The notes beneath the pieces were generated by a model. The model made no database searches. It worked only from the letters and a program-made list of their open reading frames with translations, and was not told the DNA's origin. The translations under genes were made by a program, and so were the position numbers. A stretch of 64,000 nt of DNA from Euonymus europaeus (Eukaryota; Streptophyta; Magnoliopsida; Celastrales; Celastraceae): NCBI GenBank assembly GCA_963580455.1, contig OY756965.1:26696902-26760901 (forward strand). Reading direction: 5' to 3'. Shown one piece after another: positions 1 through 12,849 of this stretch (position 1 is its first letter; each line of letters begins with the position of its first letter).

Positions 1-3000
1 TGTTTGCATATTTGTCTCTCAGTGATGGGTCTAATGGGATTTCAGGAGCATGCCATTTGCCCAAAAAAGTGTCAGATTGCACCTCAACATTGAGGCCAGC
101 CCCTGATAGTAGCGTTTTGACGAAGGAATGCCAATCCTCTTCTACTTCCTCAGTGCCCGGGGAAGCCAATGAGGGATTAAAGATATAAGGGGTGGCTGTA
201 TCTACACAAGCATCATCCCACAACAGGGTCCGAGCAATTGACTCTATAGGAGGTGATTTGTCAATCAAGTTGGACATATGAGGCCTACCCAATCCTGATA
301 ATAAAAGAAAAGCCGGTTAAAGATCGTGAAGAATGGCATAATTTGTCAATTTAACCTGAGCAAAAATATACCTTGTTGGTCTGCCTTCATATTTCGAGAG
401 GACTCCAGATTTGTTGGGTCATCCTCCTCGAATTGTGGTTCCAAAACTGAAATTGGACTTAGCTGGTCCTCATTTTCAGTTACACACCCAGGAATCACTG
501 GCTTTGCCACAGATAAACCATCCTGCAAAAGCAAAGGATGATGACCCTCAAATAAATGATTAAAAGGCTCATTTTTTCCATTCACACAATCCAGCAGTGT
601 ATTTCTAGTATTAACCTTCAATATCAGACAGAATAAGTCCCTGCTTTACATTAAGTAGTCTTTACTTCATGGAATAAGTCCCTGCTTTACATTAAGTAGT
701 CTTTACTTCATGGGGTGCCTATTGAGTATGTAAACCTTTTTTTCCTCGACATCATGTCTGTCCTTTGTCAAGGCTAACAAACAAATATGTAGCTGAACAC
801 TAAATGCATATGACTAATGGCATTCCATCCTTACAACTTTTCCAAGCTTCTATGCATATAAACTGGAGATTAGATATATAGACATTTTTGCAGGCTTTTC
901 GACAACGATAATACTAAAGATTGTGCTGCTAAAGATGACAATCCCACACCAATCCAGAGCAATATACCGGTCATACACATCAGAATTTCTAATTTCTAAA
1001 TCAAATCAGTTTGTGTACTGATGCAACTTCCAAACAAATCATAGCATGGGAAATCCTGCAAGCACAAACTTAGAACTGGCAAAGGTGTGCAGGAAACAAG
1101 TAGATGTAGCGTCTCTAAATCAGTATGTTTTGGGGGTTTTAAAATGAAACGAAACACTAGCAAAGTGTAAATAAATATCAAACGACCCATCAAAAGTCAA
1201 TACCAAACAAAACTATTGGATAAAAAAAGGGAGCAGTACAAATGAAAAACAATATCAAAAACATAAAAGAAGATACTCCATACCTCAAGGTAAATAACAG
1301 CACGATTCTGTCCCATGCCTATAAGACCTGAAGAAGTTTTGCTTGAAGATCCATGTAAACTTGGGGGTAGACAACCATCATGATAACTACTGTTAACACA
1401 CAAAGTCGTATCATTGCTTATTTTTCCAGGAAGATCTGTATGTGACCTTAAAGTCTCGGGGCTGGCAGATTGAGATTCATTGGAAGAATGAGAATGGGAC
1501 AGTATTTTCTTACCAGATTTCTTATTCCTTGAAAAGAAAAAACTGGAAACTTTTCCCTTAAGTGACGATTTCATGGTTTTAGCCTTTGATAATTCCTTTG
1601 GCATTTGCATTTTGTCAGGCTCGAGATCTGGAACTTCAACAGTTTGCCTAGCACCATAAGCCATCGAAGACACAGGTAAAGATTTAGACCGCAAGAGACC
1701 TTTTGGGGAATCACTCACGCCCTCTTCTTTACTCAAATTACTAGTTAAGCCTGAAGTTGATCCCCTAGGTTCTTGTACCTCACCAACCACTTCCTCAGAT
1801 CTCGCAGTCTTCTTTGCATCGGAAATCGCAAGCATCTCACCCAGTGTACTAGAGCTTCTCCGAGCATACATTTGATCCTGCAAACCCCCATTTAGTGCTA
1901 TCATGGCCCATCTTTCAGAAAGTCTCTTCTTTGCTTCTCTGCAAACAGATGACTCTGACGAACATGACGCACGGCTTAAGGAGGAGAAAGAATAGGGCCT
2001 GCCAAATCTACTGATGTGATCCCAAGAATGCCGAGAAATTGGAGACATGATTTCTGAATCACTCAGATTCTCAATTACATATTCATTTTCGGATTTGTTA
2101 AATGAGCTATCATCACCAACATATCCATTGGAAAACACAGAAGAACGCATAGTTTCATCCCTGCGATGACCCATCATATTTTCACGGGTTTGCAGTATGA
2201 TCTCTTTGGCTAATTCTTGTGATTCCCGTGACTCCTCATCTTCAGATACCTCATAAAAATCTTCTCCATGCAATAGTCTGGGTGACAGGGAAGGCGTCGA
2301 AAGCACAGCCTTGAGGTCATGATTTTTACCAGGGCTAGGCTTCAGTACCACAATCCTGGTGGGCTGAGCAGGATATTCACGATCTTTCATAGGGTAAACA
2401 ACTCTTCTGTACAAGGCTTCCATAGCGGTTGGAGTCGGGGATTCACAAACTTTCATATTAGTAAAAATAGGAGAATTTGCAGGACTTTTGTCCAACCCTG
2501 TTTTTTGAGCCTCTGGGGCTGGATTCTTTGCTTGTGCATCATTCTTCTTTCTGGATCCTGCAAATTTATCATCCACAAACCCCTTAGAAGGCTTAAGAAC
2601 GGTGATGCGCTTCGTCTCAGAATGGGGAGGAATAGACTGCAAATCATACAGATTTTGGGAAAACATAGAATTTGGCTCTTGCAAAAACTTAAGAAATAAG
2701 TCTCTGTTGGAACTTAAAACTTCTAATGCTTCCTGGAACTCCTTAGACTGGCGAAGTTTCTCATCTGTAGCCAAACGTTTTGCTTCTTCGAATTTCTGAC
2801 GAACAAGGGCCATATTTTTCTTGTTTATATTGTCATTAAGTCTACCCTTTTGGGGTGACTTAGCTTTTTGTGAATGCTGCCAGATTTCATAAACATCTTT
2901 GTATTCATTCTGCTCTAGACACTGATGAACTTCGAAATGCATTCTCTCATCCTGGAATCCGTTAACTTGATCCCGATCTGCCAATGATCCTGAATGACTT

Positions 3001-3396
3001 AAAGGACGCCAAGAATAACCCTTGGGATGGGCTTTTTCTGCAGCCGAATTGGGCTGCTGCTGCGGAAGGGTATCAAGCCCCATCAACTTTGCAACCAAAT
3101 TAGGTGGGCTATGCTTAGACTCCACTTCTTTTGACATTTCTTGGGCTATAAGTGTCTTCATCGGTGTTGCATTTGATTTCTTGTTTAAAGAGCTTCTATT
3201 CAGTTCAGAGACAATCTACACATTCCATACAAATGCACAGTGCATATGAGGCCAAAAAGAACACAATAACTTGATGCAATTGTTCTTAATGCAGATCAGT
3301 TCCACATGATATATCTTCTCCCACCAATGCATAATACATCCTCAAAGAGCTTACCAGTTTATCCTCAATCTGATCTCCAAAGGAAAGAGTTAACAT
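1..3396 (-). CDS. TRM/LONGIFOLIA-like protein (DUF3741 motif, DUF4378), 3' end cut by window
   Basis: Four coding exons can be joined: 3396-3355, 3215-1284, 522-372 and 294 to beyond position 1. Junctions have GT-AG sites and keep frame (phase 0, 0, 1). The protein has the LVAKLMGLD motif shared by TON1-recruiting-motif/DUF3741 proteins about 45 residues after the proposed start. A long Ser-rich, low-complexity middle follows, then the start of a DUF4378-type C-terminal region (EEDWHSFVKTLLSG). Known family members link microtubule or preprophase-band factors (TON1, PP2A) to cell shape; that role is family knowledge, not visible here. The start is uncertain. The first usable ATG after the last upstream stop is at 3396, and another is at 3161. 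The exons that normally encode the N-terminus lie upstream but are broken (see the eroded-exon entry). Family identity is strong; expression of a functional protein is not certain. Confidence 0.85.
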
Positions 3397-4247
3397 CCTA
3401 GCCACATCTTACCTACTCCTTGCAAGTTAAGAAGCTGTCGATGAGCCACCTCAAGTCAAAAGCTGCCATCAGGATAATAATTTTCAAGTGTCCAGCTAAA
3501 GATAACATAAAATAAATTAAATACCATCACTCCAAAATATGACAAAAAAGAGTTAGAATGGACGGAGTATAAACGTTAAAATCAGATAATTTATAAACTA
3601 ATGTGGCTAGCCATAAAAGTTATTTTGCAATCTCCCTCCAAAGACATTATTTTTTTTATTTACACGCATCTATTCAAGAGGGAGTGCTCTGGAGCTAAAG
3701 ATAAAGTTACTCTAACCTGATGAAGTTTATGGTTTACAACATAGGCCAAGAATGAAGAGAATCATAATAAGTTAAATTACTCTCTACTTCTGTTTTTCAG
3801 TTTTAAGGATTGAATAAACTCAAGGAAATTTAAAAGTGTCTGTCTTATGTAGCAGACAACATTTATTGATGATAATACAACAGTGGATTCTTAGCTTTGC
3901 CCAACAACTTCGTATATCCATGTTAACTAAAACCTCATTTGCCATATCCTCACAAGTCACAACGATGTATCCACCAATAGATAATTAAAATAGGAACAAA
4001 CTCATAGAGAGTAGTGAACCATACAGGTATGGAAATCAATCCATAAAGCTAAACATCTTATTGCAGCAAGGAAGATGTTCACTAAAGAAGAACATGGAAA
4101 AAGAACTCACAGTCACGGTGTGGCTTATCAGTCAGCAGTTTGTTCCCAACTACTCCTGGGCTCAAGTCAGAGGTCCACAACTCTTCCCAATCACCCTGGA
4201 AACTGCTTCTCCATCTTGTTAGCATTTTTGCTCTGAAATCCATTCAT
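3355..4247 (-). pseudogene. Eroded N-terminal exons of the TRM-like gene
   Basis: An ATG at 4247-4245 opens a frame reading MNGFQSKNANKMEKQFPG, which fits the usual start of this family. The next codon, where relatives have Cys, is TGA (4193-4191). The frame then reads LGRVVDL, and the conserved continuation DLSPGVVGNKLLTDKPHRD lies in another frame, as if two bases were lost. A good donor (gtgagt, 4110-4105) ends this exon. In the next exon, TAA codons at 3429-3427 and 3411-3409 precede DVARM, after which the frame is open. The block is therefore present and spliced like its relatives but cannot be translated from the ancestral start. It may now serve as 5' UTR. A sequencing error could explain one lesion but hardly four. 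Confidence 0.7.
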
Positions 4248-4249
4248 TT

Positions 4250-5506
4250 AACACCCGCATAAACACATTTCGTTTTCACAAATCCTAGTAGAGTTCCCAA
4301 CTTGAAATGCAAAGCATGGAAACATGATATGAAAATGATTGTAAGGTCCTGGAAAGCATAAAGGAAAGCTTCAGGGAGACAAAAAAAGACGCTAAATTCA
4401 AGCAAGGAAGAGAATTTGAAAAAGAGTACTTCACTCTTCACATAAAAAAGAAAAAGACTTTACCTTTCGAATAGTTTCAGGAACAATAAAAAAAAGGCAC
4501 ATAATTCATACTTCTAAGCTACCCAAAACCTTTTATACGCAGACGAGCTTGAAAAAAATGAGGCTTTCAAGGCAAGATCAAAACTTCAGAAACTGAGAGG
4601 GTAAAACCTTAAGTTCCGGACGAAATGCAACAAATTCAAATATTAAAACTAACTGAAATGACAGTTTTCTTTTGCAAAGCGCCGAACAAATCACAACAAA
4701 AACCTTGATTTAAGAGAGAACTGACGGTGCCATAAGACAAACCTTGCGTTTATGCAGAACGAAAATACTGCATGTTCCCCCTTGATATATCACAATCACG
4801 CGTAGCTATAAGTCCAGAGCGAACTGCAAATATAACACAAAATAGAAAAGTACTTGTGAAAACACTTTATCTTGGTTTTGTTCCTTCTTCTTGTATCAAC
4901 AACAGAGATTAAAAACTAAAAGAAAAGCCTGTGATCTAAGTCAGTTTTTTTTTATTCAGAAAACCCCCTAATTTTCAGCCATCTAAAAGCTTGTTAAGCA
5001 CATCTATACACCGTATCATGAGAAGTTAAAACTCAAAAGTAGCAAATTTAAGCACTAAAATTACAATTAGAATCGAAAACAGTAACAGACGAGTAAGAAA
5101 TGAAATCATGAAATCAGAGTACATTAAAAACAAGATGCTGCCAAGAAGCTGCGATCACAGCAGAAAATAAGAAAAGCAAATCCGCAGAGCGATCGTTAGA
5201 TTCGATTGGCGAAAAAAAATCCTATCTAACATACGAAAAGGAAAAAAGAAAAAAAAAACACACACACACACAGACAGAGAGATAGCATGGAAAAGAGAGA
5301 GGTCGGTAGATGAGACAAGAAAGTAAATTGTCTACTCCAAGAGATTCAGAACCACAAAAGCGGCAAAGCCAAAAAGGAAAGTTTTAGGATATGCAGAGGA
5401 CCTGGTGACCGAGAGCCGACTGCGACGGAAATGTGGCCGGAGATTTACCGGTATGAGGAATCAGCAGAAGCTCGGCAGCTCTGTGCGCGTGAAGAGATAG
5501 GAATAC

Positions 5507-5549
<43 letters not shown>

Positions 5550-5700
5550 GTTGCTTTTTTCAACACCAACTGAAGAGGGGGGAGCGAGAGAGAGAGAGAG
5601 AGCGAGAGAGAGATGGTTGAGCAGATACGAGAAAAGAAAACAAAATCCCGCACGTAGAGATTATTGCGTTTTCAACACCAAACATGTTCTCATGTTTTAA
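4250..5700 (-). promoter_or_regulatory. Probable 5' leader/promoter of the TRM-like gene with two GA/CT microsatellites
   Basis: No coding exon is visible here. On the plus strand there is a pure GA run at 5510-5547 and an interrupted GA run at 5585-5614 (CT runs on the gene's own strand). A short CA/GA-rich tract lies near 5260-5282. CT/GA-rich tracts just upstream of plant genes are common in 5' UTRs and core promoters, so the transcription start probably lies around 5.4-5.6 kb. That placement is inference. Confidence 0.4.
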
Positions 5701-7060
5701 TCCGCACCTTAAAGTCAGTATAATTACGTTTATTATTGCGATCAAAAAAATTACGTTTATTATTTAATTTTTCATATTTTTGTAGTTGCCCCTCCCCTCT
5801 ACGATATTTGTGATTTTTTGTTATCATTTCTGTGATATTTCAAATATTAACCCACAGCCCAATTTTTTCCTCTCACAAAACCCCCCGCCGTTCTTGACTT
5901 GACTGACCATCAAATGATAAATTTTGTAAACGGAATCTTTATATAAATTGGTCTGTTCTTGGGGCACACTTGATAAAAGCTCGACTACTTTTTGAGATAC
6001 AAAATAATGCAATGATTTATTCACGATTGAAACTCAGTACTTTTTGTATTATATAAATATAATATAACGTAAACCTCCAAAAGAGAAAAGACACGATAGG
6101 TAATGAGTACAGTGTGCATTGTTTGTTAGTTGTTGAATCAAACTAAAATTTGGGAAATCATTTAGCTTCAATCATGAAGTTTTGAAGCAAGAGAAGATGG
6201 ATCAATTCTCAAAACTTTAAATTTGAAAAAATACCATTATTTGTTTAGTTCGACTCCAATCAAAATATTCTCATCTGTCAATTATTTAAGCAACCACATA
6301 TGTAACGACCATTGTTAAGCTTGAAAATTGAGGAATTCGAACTCACTCAGTATTGAAAGAGTCGATCCTTGCATTAATAGTAATTACCGCTCAACCGCAA
6401 ACACACTTGTTAAGCTTTAGTTGTTTACTTATTAACTCTCTTTTTTCAGAATAATATAAACTTGTATTAAGTCACTGAAATATAAGTGGCATGATATATA
6501 GATGATGAGTCTCCTCGAGAAGCATAATAAGAAAAAAGATAGGAGAATTCCTAAATTAAGGACAAAGGTTACAAGCCCATTTATAAGCCCACCAGAATGT
6601 CCACTACAAAGTTAAAAGTACAAACTATTAATCGCTTGTTTGCCTTATCCAAGCTTCGGCCCACGTTGGCATCAACAAAGCCCAACAATCTACGTATTTT
6701 ACTAAGACGATTGTCGGGCTATACTAGAATTGGAGGGGCGGGCGCGCCAGGGCCGTGTAGTAGTGCGCAACACATGGGCGACACTAGAGAGCCAGTGGCA
6801 AGTTACTTTCCTGAACCCTCTTTCAAAAAAATTAATTTATATGATGTGGGAAAATGGCTTACGTTTCAAATATTGAACTGATAAGAACGGATACTACACC
6901 AGTAGTTGATCTTAGTCAAAAGACCAAGAAAAGTATGAGTTTTCAATTGATTTTTTTCCCCGATTTTAAACCACGTTTCCCTCCGCCTTGATTTTGAACT
7001 AAACATGATTTTTGCTTTTCCACGCGTCACCTCCTCCAGTGTACTAATGCCAAACCTCAA
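5701..7060. other. Gene-free AT-rich spacer
   Basis: No convincing coding region, RNA gene or element boundary was seen. Short open frames here show no recognisable motif. Confidence 0.5.
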
Positions 7061-7285
7061 GTGCCTTTTGATTCCTGTCCAGTGATCCCCCGATCTAAAC
7101 TGGACAATCCCTTCAAGCCCCTTCTCAATATCCAAGTCAATTACTTCAAATGTGGTGGTGGAATGGCGATAGGGATGTGCATTTGGCACCCTATCGTCGA
7201 CACATCCACAACTAGACGGCCAACTGTTTTATATCTTTCTTATATAGCAAATGGGCTAAGATGATCTCGCGAAGAAACAATTAGT
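7061..7285 (+). pseudogene. BAHD acyltransferase fragment
   Basis: One frame reads KLDNPFKPLLNIQVNYFKCGG and then GMAIGMCIWHPIVDTST. This matches the central block of BAHD acyltransferases (vinorine-synthase-like group), including the catalytic HxxxD motif as HPIVD. Just after it the match continues in a different frame (FISFLYSKWAKMIS), so there is a frameshift. Neither the N-terminal half nor the DFGWG block was found nearby. Intact members are about 430-460 residues, so this is a relic of about 70 codons. Confidence 0.7.
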
Positions 7286-7850
7286 ATGAATCAAGTCGAG
7301 ACCTTTGATTTTTGGGGTGTGTTGCACATTCCATGGAAAAAAATTACATAACATGGGGACTAGGAGTTGGTTCATCATTGATAATCGCAACATATATATA
7401 TATATTCTCTTATAGCCAGAGTATCATTGATGATGTCAAAATCGTCCATCCGAGCTGGACAACAATTAGTACCGTCAGACTTGTTATTGCTATTGTTTCG
7501 GGGTCTTGAGCAGTACAATAATTCACAATTAGGACGGCTCAGTCTCGGAGAGCTCTCTCAACTTAAGCAAAAGTAGCGCAAGCTGTGATTATAATATTTC
7601 TTGGTGAATAAGGCTTCTTTTAAAGGACTTGGAGAGTCTAGTTTTACTAAAAGTTAAACTCTATCATTCTATGAACCTGAGCGTCTTTGTTGGAGTTATA
7701 ATCCTATCGAGTCTCTACTTCTCGTAGGGTGTAGGACTCCTGGAGGAAAACTGGATCCTGCTCAGATTAGGTATGCACCGGGCCGACCAACATGCATATA
7801 GGACAACCGACGTATGTATCATATGAGATACCCCGCGTGGCCAAATGAGG

Positions 7851-7982
7851 TCTAGTGCATGTTTGGTAAAGAGTATGTGTGATAGAGTATAAGCTATCGT
7901 AAAACGTGAAAGCTGAGAGTGTCTGAGAGTATGTCTGACAGAGTATAAGCTAGCTTATACGCTGTACCAAACATGTGCTAGA
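7851..7982. repeat. Small hairpin element (MITE-like)
   Basis: The 18-base end TCTAGTGCATGTTTGGTA (7851-7868) is repeated inverted at 7965-7982 with two mismatches. The interior also carries inverted or repeated pieces (agagtataagct and gagagt motifs). The whole 132 bp could fold into a stem. It resembles short non-autonomous DNA transposons, but no clear target-site duplication is visible. Confidence 0.5.
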
Positions 7983-8401
7983 TTGAGCTATAAAATGTTG
8001 GTTGAGCTATACCGCAGAGCCATCAGGATAGGAAGGGATCTCAATCATGACTCTGAACTGACCGAGGTGGGTGACTACTGAACTCCAGTAATGGTGAAGG
8101 ACCTGACGCTTGGGTGGCATTGTTTTCTATTTAGTGGGCCGGGCTCAGTTTGTATTGTAAACTGCTATTTTTTTTGGTCTGACTAAAAGTACTTGTTTAT
8201 GGGCTTTTCGCTTGTTAAGCCTTATACTTATTGGGCTACATTGGATTGAAATGGGTCTTCTATGTGGTCTTCTATGACCCCACCTCCACAGACTCAAATT
8301 CCAAAAAAAAAAAAAGACAGCATAACAAAATAACGATAAAAAAAGTATACAGTATATATGTAACCCATAAAAAGGACATTGAGATAATTAACTAAACGTA
8401 G

Positions 8402-8689
8402 TTAGTGATGATGCGGATCTGGTCCTCCCGGTGAGAGTCTATTCGAGGTGGCACCCTGTGCTGACAACCTTTGATAATGCCTTAGCTTGGAGAGATCAAA
8501 ACCTAAATCATGCAAAAGTTGGTGGCTATCAACAATGAGCTTGTTTTGTTTGTTGTTCTCAAGAATCCGTGCCTCTGATGAGTTCACAAGGAAAAAAGAG
8601 AACACAATCAAAAGTAGAAGAATAATAACAAGTGACTTGGGATTATTATATATGCTTGTTAGCCATGTAGCTTGAGCTAGGTATTGCAT
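8402..8689 (-). CDS. CLE: CLE peptide precursor, copy A
   Basis: Intronless 95-residue precursor of a CLAVATA3/ESR-related peptide hormone. An N-terminal hydrophobic stretch (about residues 19-36) serves as signal peptide or anchor. A variable middle is followed by the 12-residue CLE motif RLSPGGPDPHHH at the very C-terminus (residues 84-95). This motif belongs to the Arabidopsis CLE1-7 type. Mature CLE peptides are secreted and seen by CLV1/BAM-type receptor kinases; for the CLE1-7 group, roles in root development and nitrogen signalling are known. The first ATG is at 8689, and the hydrophobic core starts later than usual, leaving an 18-residue leader. First of three CLE genes on this strand within about 6.6 kb. 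Confidence 0.93.
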   Translation of the reverse strand: MQYLAQATWLTSIYNNPKSLVIILLLLIVFSFFLVNSSEARILENNKQNKLIVDSHQLLHDLGFDLSKLRHYQRLSAQGATSNRLSPGGPDPHHH

Positions 8690-10618
8690 GGTTAGAATTC
8701 ATATTCTTCCTTTTTATACATGCATTGAGAACTCAAAAAATGGTGGCATTAAGGATAGTGGAGAGAATCTTAGAACCGACAAGGCTTCCATTGGATATAC
8801 TTCCATCAACTGCATAAATATTTATCAATGCTTAGTCATTTTTCTTTGTTCTTATCACCAAAGTGGACGGTGTGATTAAATATATATATTTTGAAAAATT
8901 AAACAATATACAACATGGATAAGCACACGTATATATATGAGGGATTAATGAGCTAGAGGTCTGGCTTTTCTTGTATGATAAGTCATTTGCCACGCGGGTT
9001 GTTGGATATATGAGTACGTACGTAGTCAATCCACACGTCGTAGAATGTCTTGTAATGATACTTAATTTGGTTTTCAAACTTTTTAACTTACTGTTTATAA
9101 TTAGTGTGTGTATATATATGTATGAGGAATTCTTCTATGAGCTCCATCTTAAAATGTGTATATATATATATATATATATAAATGCATATATGTCACCAAA
9201 AAAGACTAAATCCCTAATGGATAATCTTATCCTTGTCAAAAGATGTCATTGAACGAGCACGCTATGCTTGAATTTTTAAACTAAGAATGCCTTTTATGTT
9301 TTGTTGTTATTGAAAATGTCAAAAATTAATGGCCTAAATCTCCTTTTCTTTTTCATTTCACGAATGACAATATCGATCAATATATTTTCGGAAAGATTCT
9401 ATATTATCCTTTCCAAGGTTTGATGGGCCACCACACCATATATATATACAAGGATATATTTGGCTATTTGCATCAACGATATGGATTTGTCTGGTGTCGA
9501 GTGACTTATTTAAATATGAATGCATCCTGGATTAACTTTGTTTCTCTATTGGTAATAGTAACTAAAAAAAAAGGTTTATGGCTCCGCGTAATGTGTGTCG
9601 TCTGCCTTGTAATCTTGTATAAGATTATCGGTCTGGTGTCCATGTGGTCATTACATATATATTTCAACAAGAAATTAAGAAACAAAAGCTTGCTAACAAG
9701 GTGAGGCCCCCATGTGCGAAATCGTGCTTCTCGACTCTCTTTAAGACCAAAAAAAAAACCATTTGAACATGCAGAGAATTCGACAAATACATACAACGCA
9801 CACACCCAACAATTAATTCAAACTGATCATGACCCCATTCTCATGCACATATATATGCCTTAATTGATAAATTATCCACAATTTCTCCCTGCCTACGTGG
9901 GTCAGGATATGTATAAGAATCTCGATCTTCAATGGTAAAATCTGTTAAAATTTGTATCCACGTCTGTTAGGTGGATACAACTAGCTGATAGATAATTATG
10001 TGGTACTCTAACTAGCTGATAGATTAAGAGGGTTAAGCTTTTTAAATATTATTGCGTTCATCTTAATTACACTTTATTAAACACCAGCATATATATGCGA
10101 AAGAACATACAATGACAATTATGTAACTAGCGCACATGGTAACTCGAGAAGTCCATCGATCATTAGTTATAGAATGATCATACTGGCATATACGTAAACA
10201 CAAGTCCATCGATCATTTGATTCCAAAATATATGGAAATTGATCATACTGGCATGCATATTAACGAACAAAAAAAATGGCAGTGGCTTGAGTTCATATCA
10301 ATTCTAAACAAATTATAGAATGCTTCAAGCTAAGATGAAGGACGTCATATGTAGCATATTGCAGTCGCAGAAGATGAAACTCTTATGGAAACCAAGCATT
10401 TAACATTGGCACCTGCTGCTGCTGTCGAACAATTAAGCAGTCACAGAAGCAGAATGCACTTCAAAACAAAAATTTATATTACAAACAATTAAGCACTCAG
10501 TCACGGTAATTTCTCTCTCTCACCCCTCCTTTTTCCATTTCGTTCCAGGGATGCACAAGATAGGAAAGACAATACACAAAAGGATAACATGCATGGAAAA
10601 CCAAACTGATCATCGAGG
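8690..10618. other. CLE A-CLE B spacer, also promoter of CLE A
   Basis: AT-rich with several short TA runs (for example near 9157-9180 and 9437-9446). No gene, RNA or bounded element was recognised. The first few hundred bases above 8690 should hold the promoter of CLE copy A. Confidence 0.45.
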
Positions 10619-10870
10619 TCATGGAAATTCTGGATGAGGAAAATGGTGTTCAGGATCTGGTCCTCCAGGTGACACTCTCGAAGGATTCGAATCAATTGAA
10701 ACCCGTCGGTAGAACTCCAGTTTTGATTTGGTGTAGCCTAGTTCAGGTAAGAGATGGTGCCCATGGTTTCGGTTCCTCTTCATGAGAACTCTTGCCTCTG
10801 TGTCCATGACAAGTATCACGAGACTAATCAAGAGCAAAACAAGCACTCCTGCTGCTGTTGATTTAGCCAT
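10619..10870 (-). CDS. CLE: CLE peptide precursor, copy B with C-terminal extension
   Basis: Intronless 83-residue precursor. Residues 1-26 form a typical signal peptide with a Leu/Val/Ile-rich core. The CLE motif RVSPGGPDPEHH is at residues 65-76. Unlike its two neighbours, the motif is followed by seven more residues, FPHPEFP, so the mature peptide needs C-terminal trimming or carries a tail. Same strand as the other two copies. The motif is of CLE1-7 type. Confidence 0.93.
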   Translation of the reverse strand: MAKSTAAGVLVLLLISLVILVMDTEARVLMKRNRNHGHHLLPELGYTKSKLEFYRRVSIDSNPSRVSPGGPDPEHHFPHPEFP

Positions 10871-12849
10871 TGAATGTCAGCTTATACCTTGCTTGGAGTG
10901 CTAGCAACTATTTGGGTGTCTTGAACAAACCCTAGATTAAAAGAGTGCTAGATACAGTAGATTGAGCTACCAGAGATGAATGAATTCGCTACCCAAATGC
11001 ATCTATTTATAATTTTTTTTTCTCTTTCTTACCACAACTAAATTGCTTGCTTTTTCTTCGTGCCATAAATTTACAGATACGATTGGATCGTCCTACTCTT
11101 CTCAAGCACCTTGACCAGTCGCGGGGTGTCCACGTGACTTGCCAAATTAGGGTTTCTGAGCTGGAAGAATTTATCCTTAACCAACCAACCACCCATAAGT
11201 GATTAAATGCATTTATAATATAAATGCATGTTGAATATCCTACATCGTTTTGGAACGTCCAAACCATATGGTTTATAATTATATTGAACCCCAAGTCTCT
11301 ACCACGCATAAGTGATTTTTCACTTTTTTCTAAACTTAAGTACTATTAAGTGAGACGGCTCAGGAAGAAAAATATTTAATATGAGTAGATTTGAGATTTA
11401 TAAGGAAATAAAATGGAAAGCACGGTGATCGTGGAGATACACGAGTGAGATATGGGTTTGTTCATCTCTGAAACCTTTTGTTTTTAAGTCATATTGTAAT
11501 TGAAAGGTTCCTCCAAAAAGACAAAAACACCACTAGTATCATTCTCTCTTTGGACGGCTTTTCACTCCTCCAACCCCATTGAAGAACTTACCAATAATAA
11601 GGCAAAACAGTCTAGTCATACTCCTTGTCTTAAATGGACAAACCTTGGCCGGTGTGTATAACACCCCATTATGGTTTATATATAAATATAATACACTTAC
11701 CTTTTGCTCTATATACACCAGAGCAGCATCACATGCAATCTTTTTTTTCTTTTTTTCTTGGATTCTTGTTCTCTCGAGTCGCCACCTACAAACTTTGACC
11801 CCTGCGTAAATTATTGAAAGAGTCACTTTCCGTTGTCAAGGTCGTTACAGAAAAGTTAATGAACAACCCAAGGACGAAAAAAAAAAACCATAAACCACAC
11901 AAGTAGATTTTATATGTGTGCATATTATATACTATATACTTGTAACTAATTAATGGAAACCAAAAGCATTATTTTACAACAGATGTATTAAGCATTCAGT
12001 TAATTGAGTAAAAGACAAAAAAAAAAAAAAAAAAAGAAGCATTCAGCCGACAACATACATATCCAGAGCATAGTTGGAACTCAAGGCAGATGAGCCACTC
12101 TGTTCTATATTCATTAATTTGGTCTAAGCAGGTAAGTCATTATATGTGCTTCAAAGGACAAAGTGGTTAACGATGGTGGTTGACCAATTAATTACTAAAG
12201 AAATACTGCAAAAAACCATGTCTGAGGTTGACTTGCACAATATATTGCACCAAGTACGGTTGCTGCCGTTAAATTTCTATTTGTTGCTTTTTCATCCACT
12301 AATCACTATCTTCTAGTTCACTAAATATCCTCATGTTGACTATCATTTTCTTTCAAGAACAGTAAAAATCCATTTCCACCCGAAATTTAAGAATCATACG
12401 AGGTTTTTTGTTGCTAGTGGAACCAGAGATTAACTTCCGATGATAAGGACGGCTAAAGATGATAACTTTACATTAATGCTTCAAAATTTAATAAACAAGG
12501 ATAGGCCAAAAACACATCCATTTAGATCTCATCCACGTAAGAATGTGGACCATATATACAAAAGCAAACAATCAGAACATTCTTAAATCTAAAATAAAGT
12601 ACCTTTGGCACTTGGTGAGCCTCTCTTCTGCGGAAGACTTTTGATTTGATGGATTCTTAGGCGTTTTAATTCAACTCTGTAATATTTATGTCAATCACCA
12701 TATTAATCAGCATTCACCATCACCGAATAATCCAAACACCGAAAAAGCGAGACCAACAAATCAGTCTCAAACCATTGGTCTAATTCGGCTTTGTTGAGCC
12801 ACTCTGTTCTTAATTTGGTTCTCTGCTGTTCTCTGTCTCTTGCAGCCCT
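10871..12849. other. Spacer between CLE B and the PPR relic
   Basis: No intact gene. Two similar stretches containing CTCAAACCATTG and TTCGGCTTTGTTGAGC-like sequence (about 12765-12800 and 12880-12915) suggest a small local duplication at the edge of the PPR pseudogene. Confidence 0.4.

Noticed and set aside
5384..5745. Open frames with Ser-Leu or Arg-Glu repeats on both strands
   Set aside because: Direct translation of the GA/CT microsatellites.
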